From Limnomonas spitsbergensis (taxonomy: Eukaryota; Chlorophyta; Chlorophyceae; Chlamydomonadales): a stretch of 64,000 bases of DNA. Both the position numbers and the translations under genes were made by a program. Below, piece by piece: positions 1 to 10,223 of this stretch. The DNA lies in contig JAYJMM010000029.1 of assembly GCA_037349105.1 (NCBI GenBank), positions 806,001 through 870,000 on the forward strand, read 5' to 3'. Position 1 is the stretch's first letter. The number at the start of each line of letters is the position of its first letter. The notes below the pieces were generated by a model that was given only the letters and a program-made list of their open reading frames with translations, searched no databases and was not told the DNA's origin.

Positions 1-29
1 CACAGTTTTTCAGGGGGTAGCACTTAAGC

Positions 30-175
30 TGCATTTAAGCTTCAACAAGGCCTGCAGCCATCAGGGCTTGATGCAACAAGCCCTGCTGCTTGGCAATGGC
101 CGTAGGCCGGTCAAGGTTTGGTCCTAATTGGCCCAGAGGTGGCTGCCAGGCAGCGCGCCAAAGTGGGTATCGTGT
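30..175 (-). repeat. Dispersed ~150-bp repeat, copy 1
   Basis: Copy of a short interspersed family found more than ten times in the window. In family orientation it runs: a piece resembling CACCAGACCACCT, a piece resembling GGACCAAACC, CCGGCCTACGGCC, a near-palindromic core GCAGCAGGGCTTGCTGC, then GGCTGNAGGCC. Here it reads on the minus strand. The family has no coding capacity and no tRNA-like boxes that I can see. Its ends are fuzzy, so the coordinates are approximate. Confidence 0.6.
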
Positions 176-507
176 ACACTAAATTGAACACTGGCGTGAT
201 TATCATCAGGCTGACATGAGGCTTACAGTGAGTCTGGTGATTTGGTTCAGCTTTTGATCTTGTTTTTGCTTTCAGACTGAAGGTCAGACTGAAGCTGTGG
301 TTTAAATTTCGGCTGTGAAAAATACGGCAAATCCTCGAAGGCAGCGTGCCGGTACCGTAAAAAGCTTGATGCTCCACTACCCCATCTGAGTCCACATAAT
401 TGAGGATCAGATGTAAAGACCAATATAAGCACACCGTCTTTCTACTTATCCCCTATGATCTTTGTTGCCTTGCCGAGTAGGCTCACACATGACTGCATGA
501 AGTACAG

Positions 508-1780
508 ATCTGTCTCATGACTCTCATTCCCCTGATCCTTCCTGCACCTTGCTGCTTCCGGCGTACTTGAAGCTGGTGTCGCTGCACCCTAGCCTCAACA
601 ATGTCTTTGAGATGGTGCGAGCCTGCGCCCCAGAATCGGAGCCTCTGGTAAACCTGATGCTTCCACGCTTCAACGTGATGGCTGACCTATGGCCAAGGAA
701 CACGATGGATGGGGACCTTCAGCAATTGCAGCAAGTGGACACGCTTGACGAAGACCCACTGTCTAGGTGTGTGGGGGAAGCTGTTTTGAAGGGAGTCCGG
801 TTAGGGTAAACTGAAAGACTTAGGTCCTTTCTTGTTTCAGAATTTCCTGTTTTGTATGGCCAACCACTGCATAAAATTATGGTGAGCTGACTGCTGAAGC
901 CAAAATGTGTCCATTTGATGAAGCCGCTGCTCCTCTCTATTTGATGTCCTCCGGTGCTAGGTACTCCCTGATCAATTTGAAGTATCCGCCAGCTGTAAAG
1001 ACCATGGTGATACCCAATTTCGTCAGCCACTTCTACGTGCACTTTGCAACCTCCTACAAGCCGTACAAAAGGACGAAATCAAACCCAACTTGCATGATGC
1101 TGGTGCGTTCTGGAGATGCTTAGCACTGAATGCAATATTTGTTTGCTTAGTTGCTTGTATCCAGTATCCTGTTCCCAATTTATGACCCTAATCCCACCTG
1201 CTCGAACCTTAGCAATGTTGTGGCATGGTCACATAAATGTCAAAGCAGCAACCTGGGGCTTGGGAACTGTGCATTTGCTCTTTCTTCATGGTATTCCGTG
1301 CATCCAGAGGCTACATCTGTCCCCAGAAAAACAGGTTTTGAGGTGACCTCTGCAGTGTTCATTTTAGTGCGCACCGGACCACTTTCGGGGTAATGCCAAG
1401 CAGGCACCACTGGTTCAATCGGGACCAAGCCTGGACCGTCCTACAGTTGATGCCCTAAGCGGCAGGGCTTGCTGCACCAGGCACCCATGACCTTCAGCCG
1501 TGATATAGCTGAATTTTAGCTGGAACGCCCCAACATGTACAGTAATGCTCTGCTGCTTTTTGCTGGACAGGCCCACGTCTCCAACCTGTACAAGCCCCGC
1601 GAGGTGGATCCTCAACGCATCTTGTCCAGGTTCACGCATGAGGGTTTCTGGAATCAGGCATTGTCCCGGCTGCGCGAGCAGCGGCAGGCCTGGCTCTGCA
1701 CGGCAAATGACAGCAGCACCGCTGCAGCTGTTGTGGTGGCTGAAGTGCGACTGCTTCTGTCAGGAGAGAAAAGCAAAGAT
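508..1780 (+). CDS. Unrecognised multi-exon gene, internal exons only
   Basis: I do not recognise the family. Three exons chain in consistent phase: 508-766 (acceptor gtacag, donor TCTAG|GTGTG), 961-1102 (acceptor gtgctag, donor ATGCTG|GTGCG) and 1571-1780 (acceptor ggacag, donor AAAGAT|GTAAGA). Exons two and three have lengths that keep the frame. The peptides look like real protein, for example LKLVSLHPSLNNVFEMVRAC, then INLKYPPAVKTMVIPNFVSH, then VDPQRILSRFTHEGFWNQAL. The last exon is charged and probably helical. Neither the start codon nor the terminal exon was found, so the gene probably begins before 500 and continues past 1780. A possible further exon lies near 1880-1942. A copy of the ~150-bp dispersed repeat sits in the second intron. 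Confidence 0.42.
1370..1530 (+). repeat. Dispersed ~150-bp repeat, copy 2
   Basis: Plus-oriented copy inside an intron of the unrecognised gene. It shares the GTGCGCACCRGACCAC start, the GGGACCAAGCC block, the GGCAGGGCTTGCTGCACC core and the trailing GATATAGCTGAATTTTAGCTG with the copy at 3425. Confidence 0.65.
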
Positions 1781-2700
1781 GTAAGACTGCCCTCGAATGA
1801 CGGATTGACGGCCCCAAGTGACTCTATCTTGGTAAGACTGCGAGGCAACTGAAACTAGTGGACTGAAGCTGGAGGCTGGATGTATGACGAGCGTTTCACA
1901 TCATTCTCCAACTTGCCATCAGTGATCACATCTCAAGTGCAAGTAAGAAACGTCTATGGAGTTATGCAGCCACCAACCCCTTTGATTTCCCTCCTTACAC
2001 CAATTGGTGTCCATTGGCTAGATGCTCAGCAAGATCAATTGCTGGAAATGCGATTGTCCAGCATCATAGGTAGATGCAAACATCACCTGCAAACATCCAC
2101 GGCGATCCATGCATTCCATTTCAAGGATATTTAGACCGGTCTTTGCATCGGATGAGTGTTATGATGTTACGAAGCCTTCCTGCATATATTTAATCCAGAT
2201 ACTGGCATACTCTATTGCCCTTCAAATTTTGATCCTCCTCAGGGTGCTGATTCCCCTTACTGTGGATTATAAGCAAAATCTGGTCCCCTAGTGCTCCTGA
2301 ATCTGTAGGCATTAACTTAATTTACATTGTTAGGTGTGCACACAGTTGTGCAAAAAACCCAGAGATCTTTGGATAAACCCCTAACTACCAGCGGACATGC
2401 ATGAGCGGTACACAATCTAATTATCGTCATTCTACTATATTTTCAGGTATTTAATAACAGCATCACCAAGCCACGATGTGTATGAAAGGGGAACGGGGAA
2501 GCCCAGTTCATGGATCAGCGTGGCCAGCCTGAGACTCGAGCTATATATCAACACCCAGTGTGTCCCTACAGGTATTCGTGATACAGTACCGATTATGTTA
2601 TAAGGTTTTATCAGTGAGCCTGATAGACCTAAAGCAGGCGGTGTTTGAGATGCACATTCAGGCCTCCGTCTGTATACCGGTAAGCAGGCCGGTAAGTACG
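1781..2700. other. Stretch without a confident gene
   Basis: One candidate exon lies near 1880-1942 (peptide YDERFTSFSNLPSVITSQVQ, followed by a possible donor CAAG|TAAG that is not canonical). Otherwise I see no coding region, RNA gene or clear repeat before the SINE-like element. Confidence 0.3.
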
Positions 2701-2754
2701 ACCCTGGTCAAGTTGTTGTGAAGTTTTTCAGTCCAACAGAGCAACACACTTGGA

Positions 2755-3020
2755 ATTGCGGGGGGAAATGGTCCAGTGGGATAACGCTGGTGGCATCCAT
2801 ACACAGAGGTTGACGGATCGAACCCGCCACAAGATATTCTCTCTCCCCCTGACTAGAGCGCCGAGTTCCATGTTCCTGCCCCCTCGCATAGGAGGATGGC
2901 ATGCTTCACCATGGCCCAGGCTGTGCATGGTACCTTGAATTGAGCATAGTCATTCCCTAGGAGCCCCTCGTGGCCGAGCGCTCAGCAAGACCCAGCGGGT
3001 ATGCACTGTTCTAAACTTGG
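2755..3020 (+). repeat. SINE-like element with tRNA-type B box
   Basis: A 230-265 bp element closely repeated at 30125-30350. Near its start, GGATCGAACCC at 2816-2826 resembles the RNA polymerase III B box (consensus GGTTCGAANCC). TGGTCCAGTGGGATAACGC upstream could be a degenerate A box. The body carries TTCTCTCTCCCCC and TTCCATGTTCCTGCCCCC. The 3' part reads TAGTCATTCCCTA, then CCAGCGGGTATGCACTGTTC. The tRNA-derived reading is inferred from the boxes. What is directly seen is the repetition. Confidence 0.55.
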
Positions 3021-3105
3021 AATTGAGCTTAGTCATTCCCTACCAGCCCCACGCGGCAAAGCATTCAGCTGGGCCCAGCCGGTATGCACCGTCCTTAACA
3101 TCTGA
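3018..3105 (+). repeat. Second SINE-like 3' tail in tandem
   Basis: This repeats the last ~85 bp of the preceding element (GGAATTGAGCTTAGTCATTC, then CCCAGCCGGTATGCACCG). The element therefore has a duplicated tail, or a truncated second copy lies directly behind it. The same tail occurs alone at 10575-10660. Confidence 0.55.
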
Positions 3106-3262
3106 TGCATGTGACATGTGCCCGTAAACCGGTACAGGCACTAAATACGCTAGGACAGCGAGCAGAAATCAGTGTCCCCCTGGGCTGGCAACCAATACAC
3201 AACCACCAAGGAGTACCGTGGGAATGTACCCCATAGTGCAGAAGATGAGCCCTAGTCATAAA
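3105..3262 (+). repeat. Dispersed repeat paired with 9215-9370
   Basis: About 155 bp shared with 9215-9370. Common blocks include AAACCGGTACA, AGGACAGCGAGC, ACACAACCACC, GTGGGAATG and CCCCATAGTGCAGAAGA. The flank before the SINE-like element (2715-2745) also resembles 9175-9205, so the SINE-like element appears to have inserted within this repeat. Confidence 0.55.
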
Positions 3263-3424
3263 ACATTACGTGTGTCAGTCTTCCATCAATTTTTAAGTAA
3301 GGACGTCTGTTTGAGTCCGAGGAATTATGCAGCGTCCTAAGATACCGGTACATTTAAGCACCAATTCAGATTGACAATGTTACCCTCACTGTTGACATGA
3401 CATTGGCGTCCCACTGTTTGTTTC

Positions 3425-3570
3425 GTGCGCACCAGACCACCTTTGGAAGGTGGCCACCATTGGGCCAATCGGACCAGAGCATGACCGGCCTGCGGCCTGT
3501 GATCCAAGCAGCAGGACATGCTGCACCTGGCTCTGACGATCATAGGCCAGATTTTGGCTGAATCACCCTG
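3425..3570 (+). repeat. Dispersed ~150-bp repeat, copy 3
   Basis: Plus-oriented copy with GTGCGCACCAGACCACCTTT, GGCCAATCGGACCAGAGC, CCGGCCTGCGGCC, GCAGCAGGACATGCTGCACC and GATCATAGGCC. It lies between the SINE-like block and LSM1. Confidence 0.65.
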
Positions 3571-3991
3571 GAACAAATAGTGTTGCACCTTGTTGTTGCG
3601 ATCATGACAAGTACCTTAAGTAGCTTCTAGGCAAGGCAGTTTCAGTGCAGCTCATTACAATAATCAGTGCAATAAAAAACAGATCATTTAAAAAAAAACT
3701 TCCATGTCCTTAATCCGAATCTAACTTCATTTTAGATGTTGCTTTCCATGTTCATTAGCTGCCCAAACAGCAGCAGTACCAGCACTGGTCTGTTTCCATG
3801 ACTGGCAGTGTTGATATCTTTGGCGTCACCATTCGCCACCATACGTCACCATTCGCGGCTAGTATGCGACACCGTTTGCAGCTCAGATGCGTTACCATGA
3901 TCTCCTGGATATTGACTATGTTACGAGGCTCCATTTCCACCGCCTATGATGTCATGGATGTCATAGACTATGCAGGTGTATCGAGCTGTCC

Positions 3992-4522
3992 TCATTCCAG
4001 GTCGAGGAAGTCCATGCGCTGCCTGCGCATGGGATGACCAGAACGAGTTCAGGCCCATGCAGTGACGCCATTTATTGGGTCAAGCTGTTCCGCAGGCTAA
4101 TTAAGAATGAGGCAAAGACGTATATGCAGCAGCATGCGGTTGATTGTTAGCCTTGGCTGGCATTTGGAAGCAGGTGCTTACCGAAGAGTGGCCTTCATTC
4201 TGTTCATTTCCTTCTCGGCCTTGATGGCTGCCTTGATTTCCGTCTCTGAAACGGCATTTAACCCCACCGGGACTTCTCTCTCAGGATCGATTTCGCCCAG
4301 CAAAACTACATTTTCACCGCGGATCAGCTGGAGGCCAAGCGGACAGTCGCAATACATATCTCCAACGATAAGGCGTTCACAAGCATCGTCAACTACTAGG
4401 TTTGCGAATTGATCGAAGCTCCGCAAGAATCCAATTATTTTTCGCCCATCTCGCAGCTGTACCAACAATTTCTTGTCTAGCTCGTCTGCTAATGCAGAAC
4501 CGGGTAGGGGTACCTCCTCCAT
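3992..4522 (-). CDS. LSM1: U6 snRNA-associated Sm-like protein LSm1
   Basis: LSm1 is the defining subunit of the cytoplasmic Lsm1-7 ring, which works with Pat1 on the 3' ends of deadenylated mRNA to promote decapping. Two exons are seen on the minus strand: 4182-4522 (ATG at 4522, donor CTTCG|GTAAGC) and 3992-4022 (acceptor ATGCGCAG, TGA at 3992). They give 123 residues, the usual LSm1 size. The Sm1 motif is KKLLVQLRDGRKIIGFLRSFDQ at about residues 17-38 (shown here only as its core LRDGRKIIGFLRSFDQ). The Sm2 motif includes IRGENVVLLGE. The C-terminus RQRMDFLDLE, supplied by the second exon, matches the conserved LSm1 ending RKRMEFLDFD. That ending separates LSm1 from LSm8 and the Sm proteins. 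The gene looks complete, and nothing nearby suggests an operon-like link. Confidence 0.93.
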
Positions 4523-5544
4523 CTGCTAACAAGCATGCTGCATTCCTGATTTTTAAACTCACACTTCTTCAAAAGTAGGACGGTGAGACGTTCCCAGGTC
4601 CCTGAAGGTCCACATCTGCGTCTGCCTCCTTTCGAATCAGGGGAGATTCGTATTCCTCATGACACGCTCCGGTGCTTTCCCTCTTCCTCTCCTCTATTGT
4701 CGCGTGCTAGATACAACCAGGCAGTTTGCATGAACCATACTGGACCAAACTGCTATTGCCAAAGGATCTCTTGCCTGCTCACATGCTGACCTTCCGTGCC
4801 CATGACATCCATCGACCTCAACGAATGGTACCATGGCGACGGAGACATAGTCCTTAGACTGGATACCAGCATTGGAGTCATGCATGGCAAGTGTCGCATG
4901 GTTAGTAGCGGTGGCAACTGGACCTTGTCGTTCAAATTCGCCAAGACTTCTCTGTGCTCACGACCGCACCCGGTGGCTTTTGAACGCTCGGGGTGATCGT
5001 GTGTAGTTTGCACGCTGAAGAGCACCGCCAGCTCAGCGTCTCAGGCATGCTGGACTTCCAGGTAGATGTGCTCTGGGGAGCATTGGGAACCTCCCGGGCG
5101 GCAGTGGACGCAGGCTGCAGGCCCAATGACATGCAGGTGTGACTCGGTGAACTTGGTTTGGGGTGGAGCTGTATAAGATGTCGGTGTCTGCTTGAGGTTG
5201 TGCAGGCAGCTGGTTCCTGCGGCCTGACACCCTTGACATTACTTGAACCTTGGGGGTGCTCCAGGGGGAGAACCATCTTTGCCAATTGCCAATGACTACG
5301 GGCATTCGGGCATTCAGGCATTCGGGTCCTTACAACTGGTGCTTGTGGTATGGCCTTGTTTATGGCTCAAGCTGTATTCGTGCAGTGGCTGTGTAACCCA
5401 GGTCCTTCAGGAGCTCGGAGTCGAACAGAGTCTCAAAACGGGCTGGCGTTCCTCGCAAAGCTCACGAGTCTCAAGACATGCCATTCATCTACACACCACT
5501 GTCCTGGGCCTCAGTCGTCGACTCAAAAACTCCCCTGATCATTT
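4523..5544. other. Gene-free stretch upstream of LSM1
   Basis: This must hold the LSM1 promoter, but I see no TATA box or other recognisable element. Several frames stay open for 60-130 codons, but none has family-like sequence or consistent splice signals. Confidence 0.4.
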
Positions 5545-5822
5545 CGCGTTCATCTTCGAGGGGTGGGCAGGTCCTCCTGACGGCACCCCGGACTTTCACC
5601 AGGGTAGACTCTCGCCAATATGGGCTACAGGCCCTGACTTTTGTATAGGATGTGGTCGCACAGTTTAAGGCCTAGGCCTTGTTTGCCTTTCCGGCCTTTC
5701 CTTTTGTTCCTTATCCCCCCTCTTCCTATTGTTTTCTTCTTTTATCCCTTCTCAACAGTTGTGCGCCCACGCGGCCGAGCCTTCTCGTGCATGGCCCAAA
5801 GGTGTAACGTCATTGACATTTG
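5545..5822 (+). mobile_element. LINE 3' end, fragment A
   Basis: Truncated 3' end of a non-LTR retrotransposon family present about ten times here. It retains the GWAGPPDG peptide that follows the Cys/His motif in better copies, a T-rich stretch, GCGCCCACGCGGCCGAGCC, and the family terminus GGTGTAACGTCATTGACATT. Only this distal part is present, as expected from 5' truncation during target-primed reverse transcription. Confidence 0.6.
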
Positions 5823-6814
5823 AAGCCTAGGCTCAGGGGCTACCCTTTTATGCTTTCCAGGCTGGCTTTTCAGTTTGTTTTACCCAGAGATTTTTGGGGG
5901 GGTGAGCAGCCATCCTACTGGATTGAGGAGGGACCGAGGATGTTGCGGCTGCCAGCTTTCCAGTTCCTGAGGAGCGCTGGTGGTGGGGCGTTTTTCAAAG
6001 AGTAGCCAGCCAGTAGCCACGGTGCCTGAACCGTTGCCTAGTGGTGGTGCCAAAAGAAGGAGCAGGTATTGTTCATGCATGGTGACAAATAAATGATAAC
6101 ACCCTGGGTCATGGTCCCGTGGACGTGATTGCAAGGCATCATGTAGGCAATGCGTAGACCATTAGGAGAATACAGCACCCTAGGAAACCCCAGGGCCTCA
6201 GGCATGAGACCACCGTCAAGCGTGGCAGTACCGGCACTTGTGAAAGAGGATCCAGCATCCAAGGGCCTCAGACATGCAACAACGTGGGAAAATACCTAGG
6301 CTTATTTATGGCAGCAGATGAGCACTCAAGGGCTTTGGGCATGCAACAACGTAGAAGCATATATAGGGACAGTAGTAATAACGGAAGAGGAACCAGTACC
6401 AAACGGCCTTGGGCATGAGTCCTCTGAATCTGGCTCCACCTTGCTCTTTTTATTGCCTGATGCCTTCTTGCTCGAAGTCACTGTCCTGGCTCTTGGACCA
6501 GCTGATGGCAGTTACAGCATCAAATCAGAGTCACGTTCCAATCTGTTAGTGCATGGGAAATATTGGCTTCTCTTTCGGCCAGGCCAGGCTGTTTATCAGT
6601 GTCAGGGTCTAGCCAGCATATCAGATTACATTATCCAGTAGGTTGACTCCATGAGCGATTGTCATAACAGGAAGCTGCCTGGTAGCTAGCCGTACAATGG
6701 CGTAGTTGGATAAGGAGCGGCACCTTCATCATATGTTCCACTTAGGTGGCCTCCCAGGAGATTCTTCTTCATAGGGTCTGAGCTGAGCGTCAGAATCTCC
6801 TATGGACGCTTGCT
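5823..6814. other. Stretch without a recognised gene
   Basis: It contains a loose tandem reiteration around 6190-6420 (GGGCCTCAGGCATGAG, GGGCCTCAGACATGCAACAACG, GGGCTTTGGGCATGCAACAA, GGCCTTGGGCATGAG). I see no convincing exon. Confidence 0.4.
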
Positions 6815-7732
6815 CCCGCATATTCATGCCAAAGTGATTCTGAGGCATCATCTGCCTACATGCATCCGCCTAGCGGCTGTTTACGCAGCGCCTGCAAGGC
6901 ACTACAGAGATGCTGTGTCCGTGGTCACCTATGGCAGTCGTGCAGTGAATTGCTAGGTGCCTTGCTGGAGCTGGAGCTGGGATCAGCCATCCCCAAACTG
7001 TGTCAGACAGCGACGGACCTACAGCCGCTAGCTACCGTACCTGTCAGAGAGGTGCTAGCGCTAGTTGGTGCTGCATACCAGCGGGCACAGCTGGATGCAG
7101 CTGGCAGAGGGGACCCCAGAGATCCTGCAACTGAACACAGGTCTGCGGCCGCCTACTGCACCTCGTTTCAGTCTACGGCAGGCGCTGTTGGCGCAGGCCA
7201 GGGGCTGCACCAGCCAAAGGGAGTGTGCTTGCGTGAGCACGAACTTAAGGCTGCGACTCGGCGCCGTCAGCACGGCTGACTCTCGAGGACGGCGCAGCAG
7301 TCAGCAGCGTGATAGACGGTGCTGCCAACGATGTTGGGCTAGGGGAGACGGCGAGCATGTGGAGGATGCGTTGCATGCATGCTGCCAATGCCCCAGCCTG
7401 CTGGATGAACTCAGGGGGCAGGGATGGGCAGGTCCTCCGAACGGTGCTAGAGACTTCTTGCAGTTGTACAGGGGCAGGCTTGTGTGGGATGCCTTGGCCT
7501 TTGTGGAATACGTGGTAGATATCGTTGAGGTATAGAAGTTTTTCAGAGGCTGGAACTTCCTTTGTCTTTCTGTTCCAGCCTTTTGTCTGTCCCTTCACTT
7601 GATTTCCCACTTTCCCTCATTTTTTTCTGACCCCTGGTGTTTGTTTCGTTCTTTCCTGCCACCCTTTACTTAGGCGCCCACACAGCCGAGCCTTTTTGAG
7701 CAGGGCCCAGAGGTGTAACGTCATTGACCTAC
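6815..7732 (+). mobile_element. LINE 3' end, fragment B
   Basis: Carries the C-terminal part of a LINE ORF2-type protein. A region equivalent to LRHHLPTRIRLA opens it. A Cys/His motif follows, CQRCWARGDGEHVEDALHAC then CQCP, around 7325-7400, which resembles the zf-RVT domain found downstream of reverse transcriptase in plant LINEs. Next come GWAGPPNG and the non-coding tail ending GAGGTGTAACGTCATTGAC. The frame changes several times, so it is dead. It is directly followed by another copy. Confidence 0.65.
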
Positions 7733-8852
7733 GGCAGCGGCACTGCGTAAGGGGCAGGATACAGTCCAGCCTACTTCTGCCTCAGCTGCCAAGTGAGGGA
7801 ACTGCAGAATCAGCCGTTACAACGAGACTGGTGGCAGCATGTTCTTTGCTTCTAAAATGCAGCGGTGGCACCGGCAGCACAGCAAGACAGCCCACTCATG
7901 GCGTCAGCCATGGCGGCTGACATGCAGCTCGCGGTACAACAGACCCCCTGGGGTTGCACATGTTGCAGTGAACTGATGCGAACATTGGAGGAGTTGAAGC
8001 GGGGAGCAGCTGTCCCCACACTGTGTCAGACAGTCTCTGCCTTCCAGCTACTTCCAGTATCAGAGGTGCTTCACCAAGTGGATGCAGCCTATAAGCAGGT
8101 AAACTGAAGGGGACTGGCAGAGGGGATCCCAGGGAACCCGCCACTAAACAGGGTCTGCAGTTGCCTGAAGCGGCTTGTTTCAGCTGACGGCCGGTGCTGT
8201 GCTGGCCCATGCCCGGAGCCGCACCAACAACAGCGCGAGTCCTCGTGTCTGCAAAAACTTACAGCTGCAGCGCAGTCCGGTTAGCATGGCTGGCACCAGT
8301 GGACGGCGCAGTGGTCAATAACGTGACACACGCTGCTGCCAGCAGTGTAAGGCAAGGGGAGATGGCGAGCATGTGGAGGATGCGCAACATGTTTGCTTCT
8401 AATGCCCTTGCGTTAAGGACAAGCTTAGGGAGAGGGGTTGAGCAGGCCCCCTGGAGGGCGGCATAGATAACCGTATCACCAGGTGTACCAGGGCAGGCAC
8501 GGGTGGAAGGCCCCGGATTGTGTGGAGGATCTTATAGAGTTCACACTGTTGAGGGCAAGTTTCTAGAGAGGATGGGGAATCTGTTTTGTTTTCCTTTGGA
8601 GGGGAGGGGACTTCCTTTTCGGTCCTTTATTGCTGTCTCTCCTCTTTTCTTCTGATCCTTAAATGACTAGACTCGAGAGGGGCAGGTGAGTCTTCGAACT
8701 GCTTTTTCTTTGTGGGGAGGGGAGCATTATCTTCCTCCTTTGTCCTCCTCTCATTCTTCTGGTCTTCAGAAATTCTCCCAAGCAGACAGTTGAGCGTACA
8801 CGCGGACGAGCCTTTTTTAGCAGGTCCCACAGGGGTGATGTCATAGACATGA
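7733..8852 (+). mobile_element. LINE 3' end, fragment C
   Basis: A second copy abutting fragment B. Its coding relic reads MAADMQLAV near 7910, a segment ending VPTLCQTVSAFQ, then a degraded Cys/His region near 8340-8410 (GEMASMWRMRNMFASNALA in the shifted frame). It ends near 8850 with a variant terminus GTGATGTCATAGACAT. Stops and frameshifts are frequent. Confidence 0.6.
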
Positions 8853-10223
8853 CCGGTAGCCGGCTGCTTCACCTGGCCCAGGCAAGTTTAAATCTAATGG
8901 AATAAAGAAGCACCTAGGGCTGTGCCTCAAAGCTTGCCGTCAGGCTTTTACCCCAAGGTCTGCAAGGTTTTGAAAGCCCCTTGGTGGACATTTCGATTCA
9001 TTCTATTTTGAAACCCCTCTGGATATTTCGATTTATTATTGTGCGTATTCTCCAAATGGCAGTATTGGGGCCCATAGTTAAGGATTGCAGTGTTGCTGAC
9101 GCAGTTTATGGTTGCATACAATATGGTTAAGGGAGTCTGCCAGTTGTGGTTGAGTTAGGTGGTCTGGTGTGTCGTGAAGTTTCACAGTCCGACGGGGCAT
9201 CACATTTAAAGCATGGGACTTGTGCCCTTAAACCGGTACATGCACTAACTACGCCAGGACAGCGAGCGAAAACCAGTGACCCCCCCGGGCAAGCAATTAA
9301 CACAACCACCGAGCAGTAGCGTGGGAATGAACCCCATAGTGCAGAAGACTGGCCCCAGCCATAAAACATGACGTGGGTGCAAAAGAGTTCGGTTGGACGC
9401 CTCCTAGGAAAATTGAGAAGGGGAAATTGAGTCGTATTTGAGGCACATCAGCAAGGCATATCTTCCCTATTCTGTGCACCTCCCATCAGCCAACATACCG
9501 GTACATAAACAGATTATCCTTCATTCACATCAATTAATGGAACAAACACACTACTTCCGGTAGATCTTCCTATAATTGAAATCTGCAAAAATCTGACGGC
9601 CTCTACCTGACACACATGTAGTATTAGACGTTGCAAAAACGCTTACGGCACTGCCGTAAAATCAGAGACTACCCCTGAAGTACAGCATTTGATGATGCAT
9701 GTCTGTCATTGTCTCATACTGATTTATAGACTCGTACTACATAATATGAGAGGCACTGCTGTTGGAAATTTTATGAAGCATGCTTGACAATATGTCCTGT
9801 TGCGGTATATGCTGAAAATAAAACCGTGATGCACGCGCAAGACCAATTGGAACTTCCCCACCTTAAAGACACATAGTAAACACAGCTTGTCAAAATGCTG
9901 ACATGATTATGCCAAATTCCTGCCAGCCAGGGGACAATGATGGCACCACCCCCCTGTCACCAACACCGAGCTTTTTCTCTCTTTTGTACAAGGAAGCAGT
10001 CAGCAAATAGGGGTTGAGATGCTTGCAACACAATCAGCCGCCCCCTACGTAGATAAAGTATCAATCAAATGCCTGACCATCCATAACACTTCAGGGATAG
10101 GGCTCCTAGGAGCAGTACCGTATGTATTTATCTTTATCTATCTGTATATCACCCATCATAATCAAGACGGCATGACAGGCCTTGTCCATGTGTCAACTGA
10201 GCGTACGGTAAGGGCGTCCCACA
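8853..10223. other. Gene-free stretch with one paired repeat
   Basis: The partner of the 3105-3262 repeat occupies about 9175-9370. A tetranucleotide-like (TATC/TTTATC) patch lies near 10125-10150. I find no exon with supporting splice sites. Confidence 0.4.
9175..9370 (+). repeat. Dispersed repeat, apparent SINE-empty copy
   Basis: Matches both flanks of the SINE-like insertion at 2755-3105. GAAGTTTCACAGTCCGACGG corresponds to 2719-2740, and TGTGCCCTTAAACCGGTACA onward corresponds to 3115-3262, with little between. It therefore looks like the site without the insertion. Confidence 0.5.

Noticed and set aside
2810..2830. A functional tRNA gene at the B-box-like sequence
   Set aside because: No cloverleaf can be drawn around it, and the same sequence recurs inside a longer dispersed element. 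It reads better as a SINE-like head.
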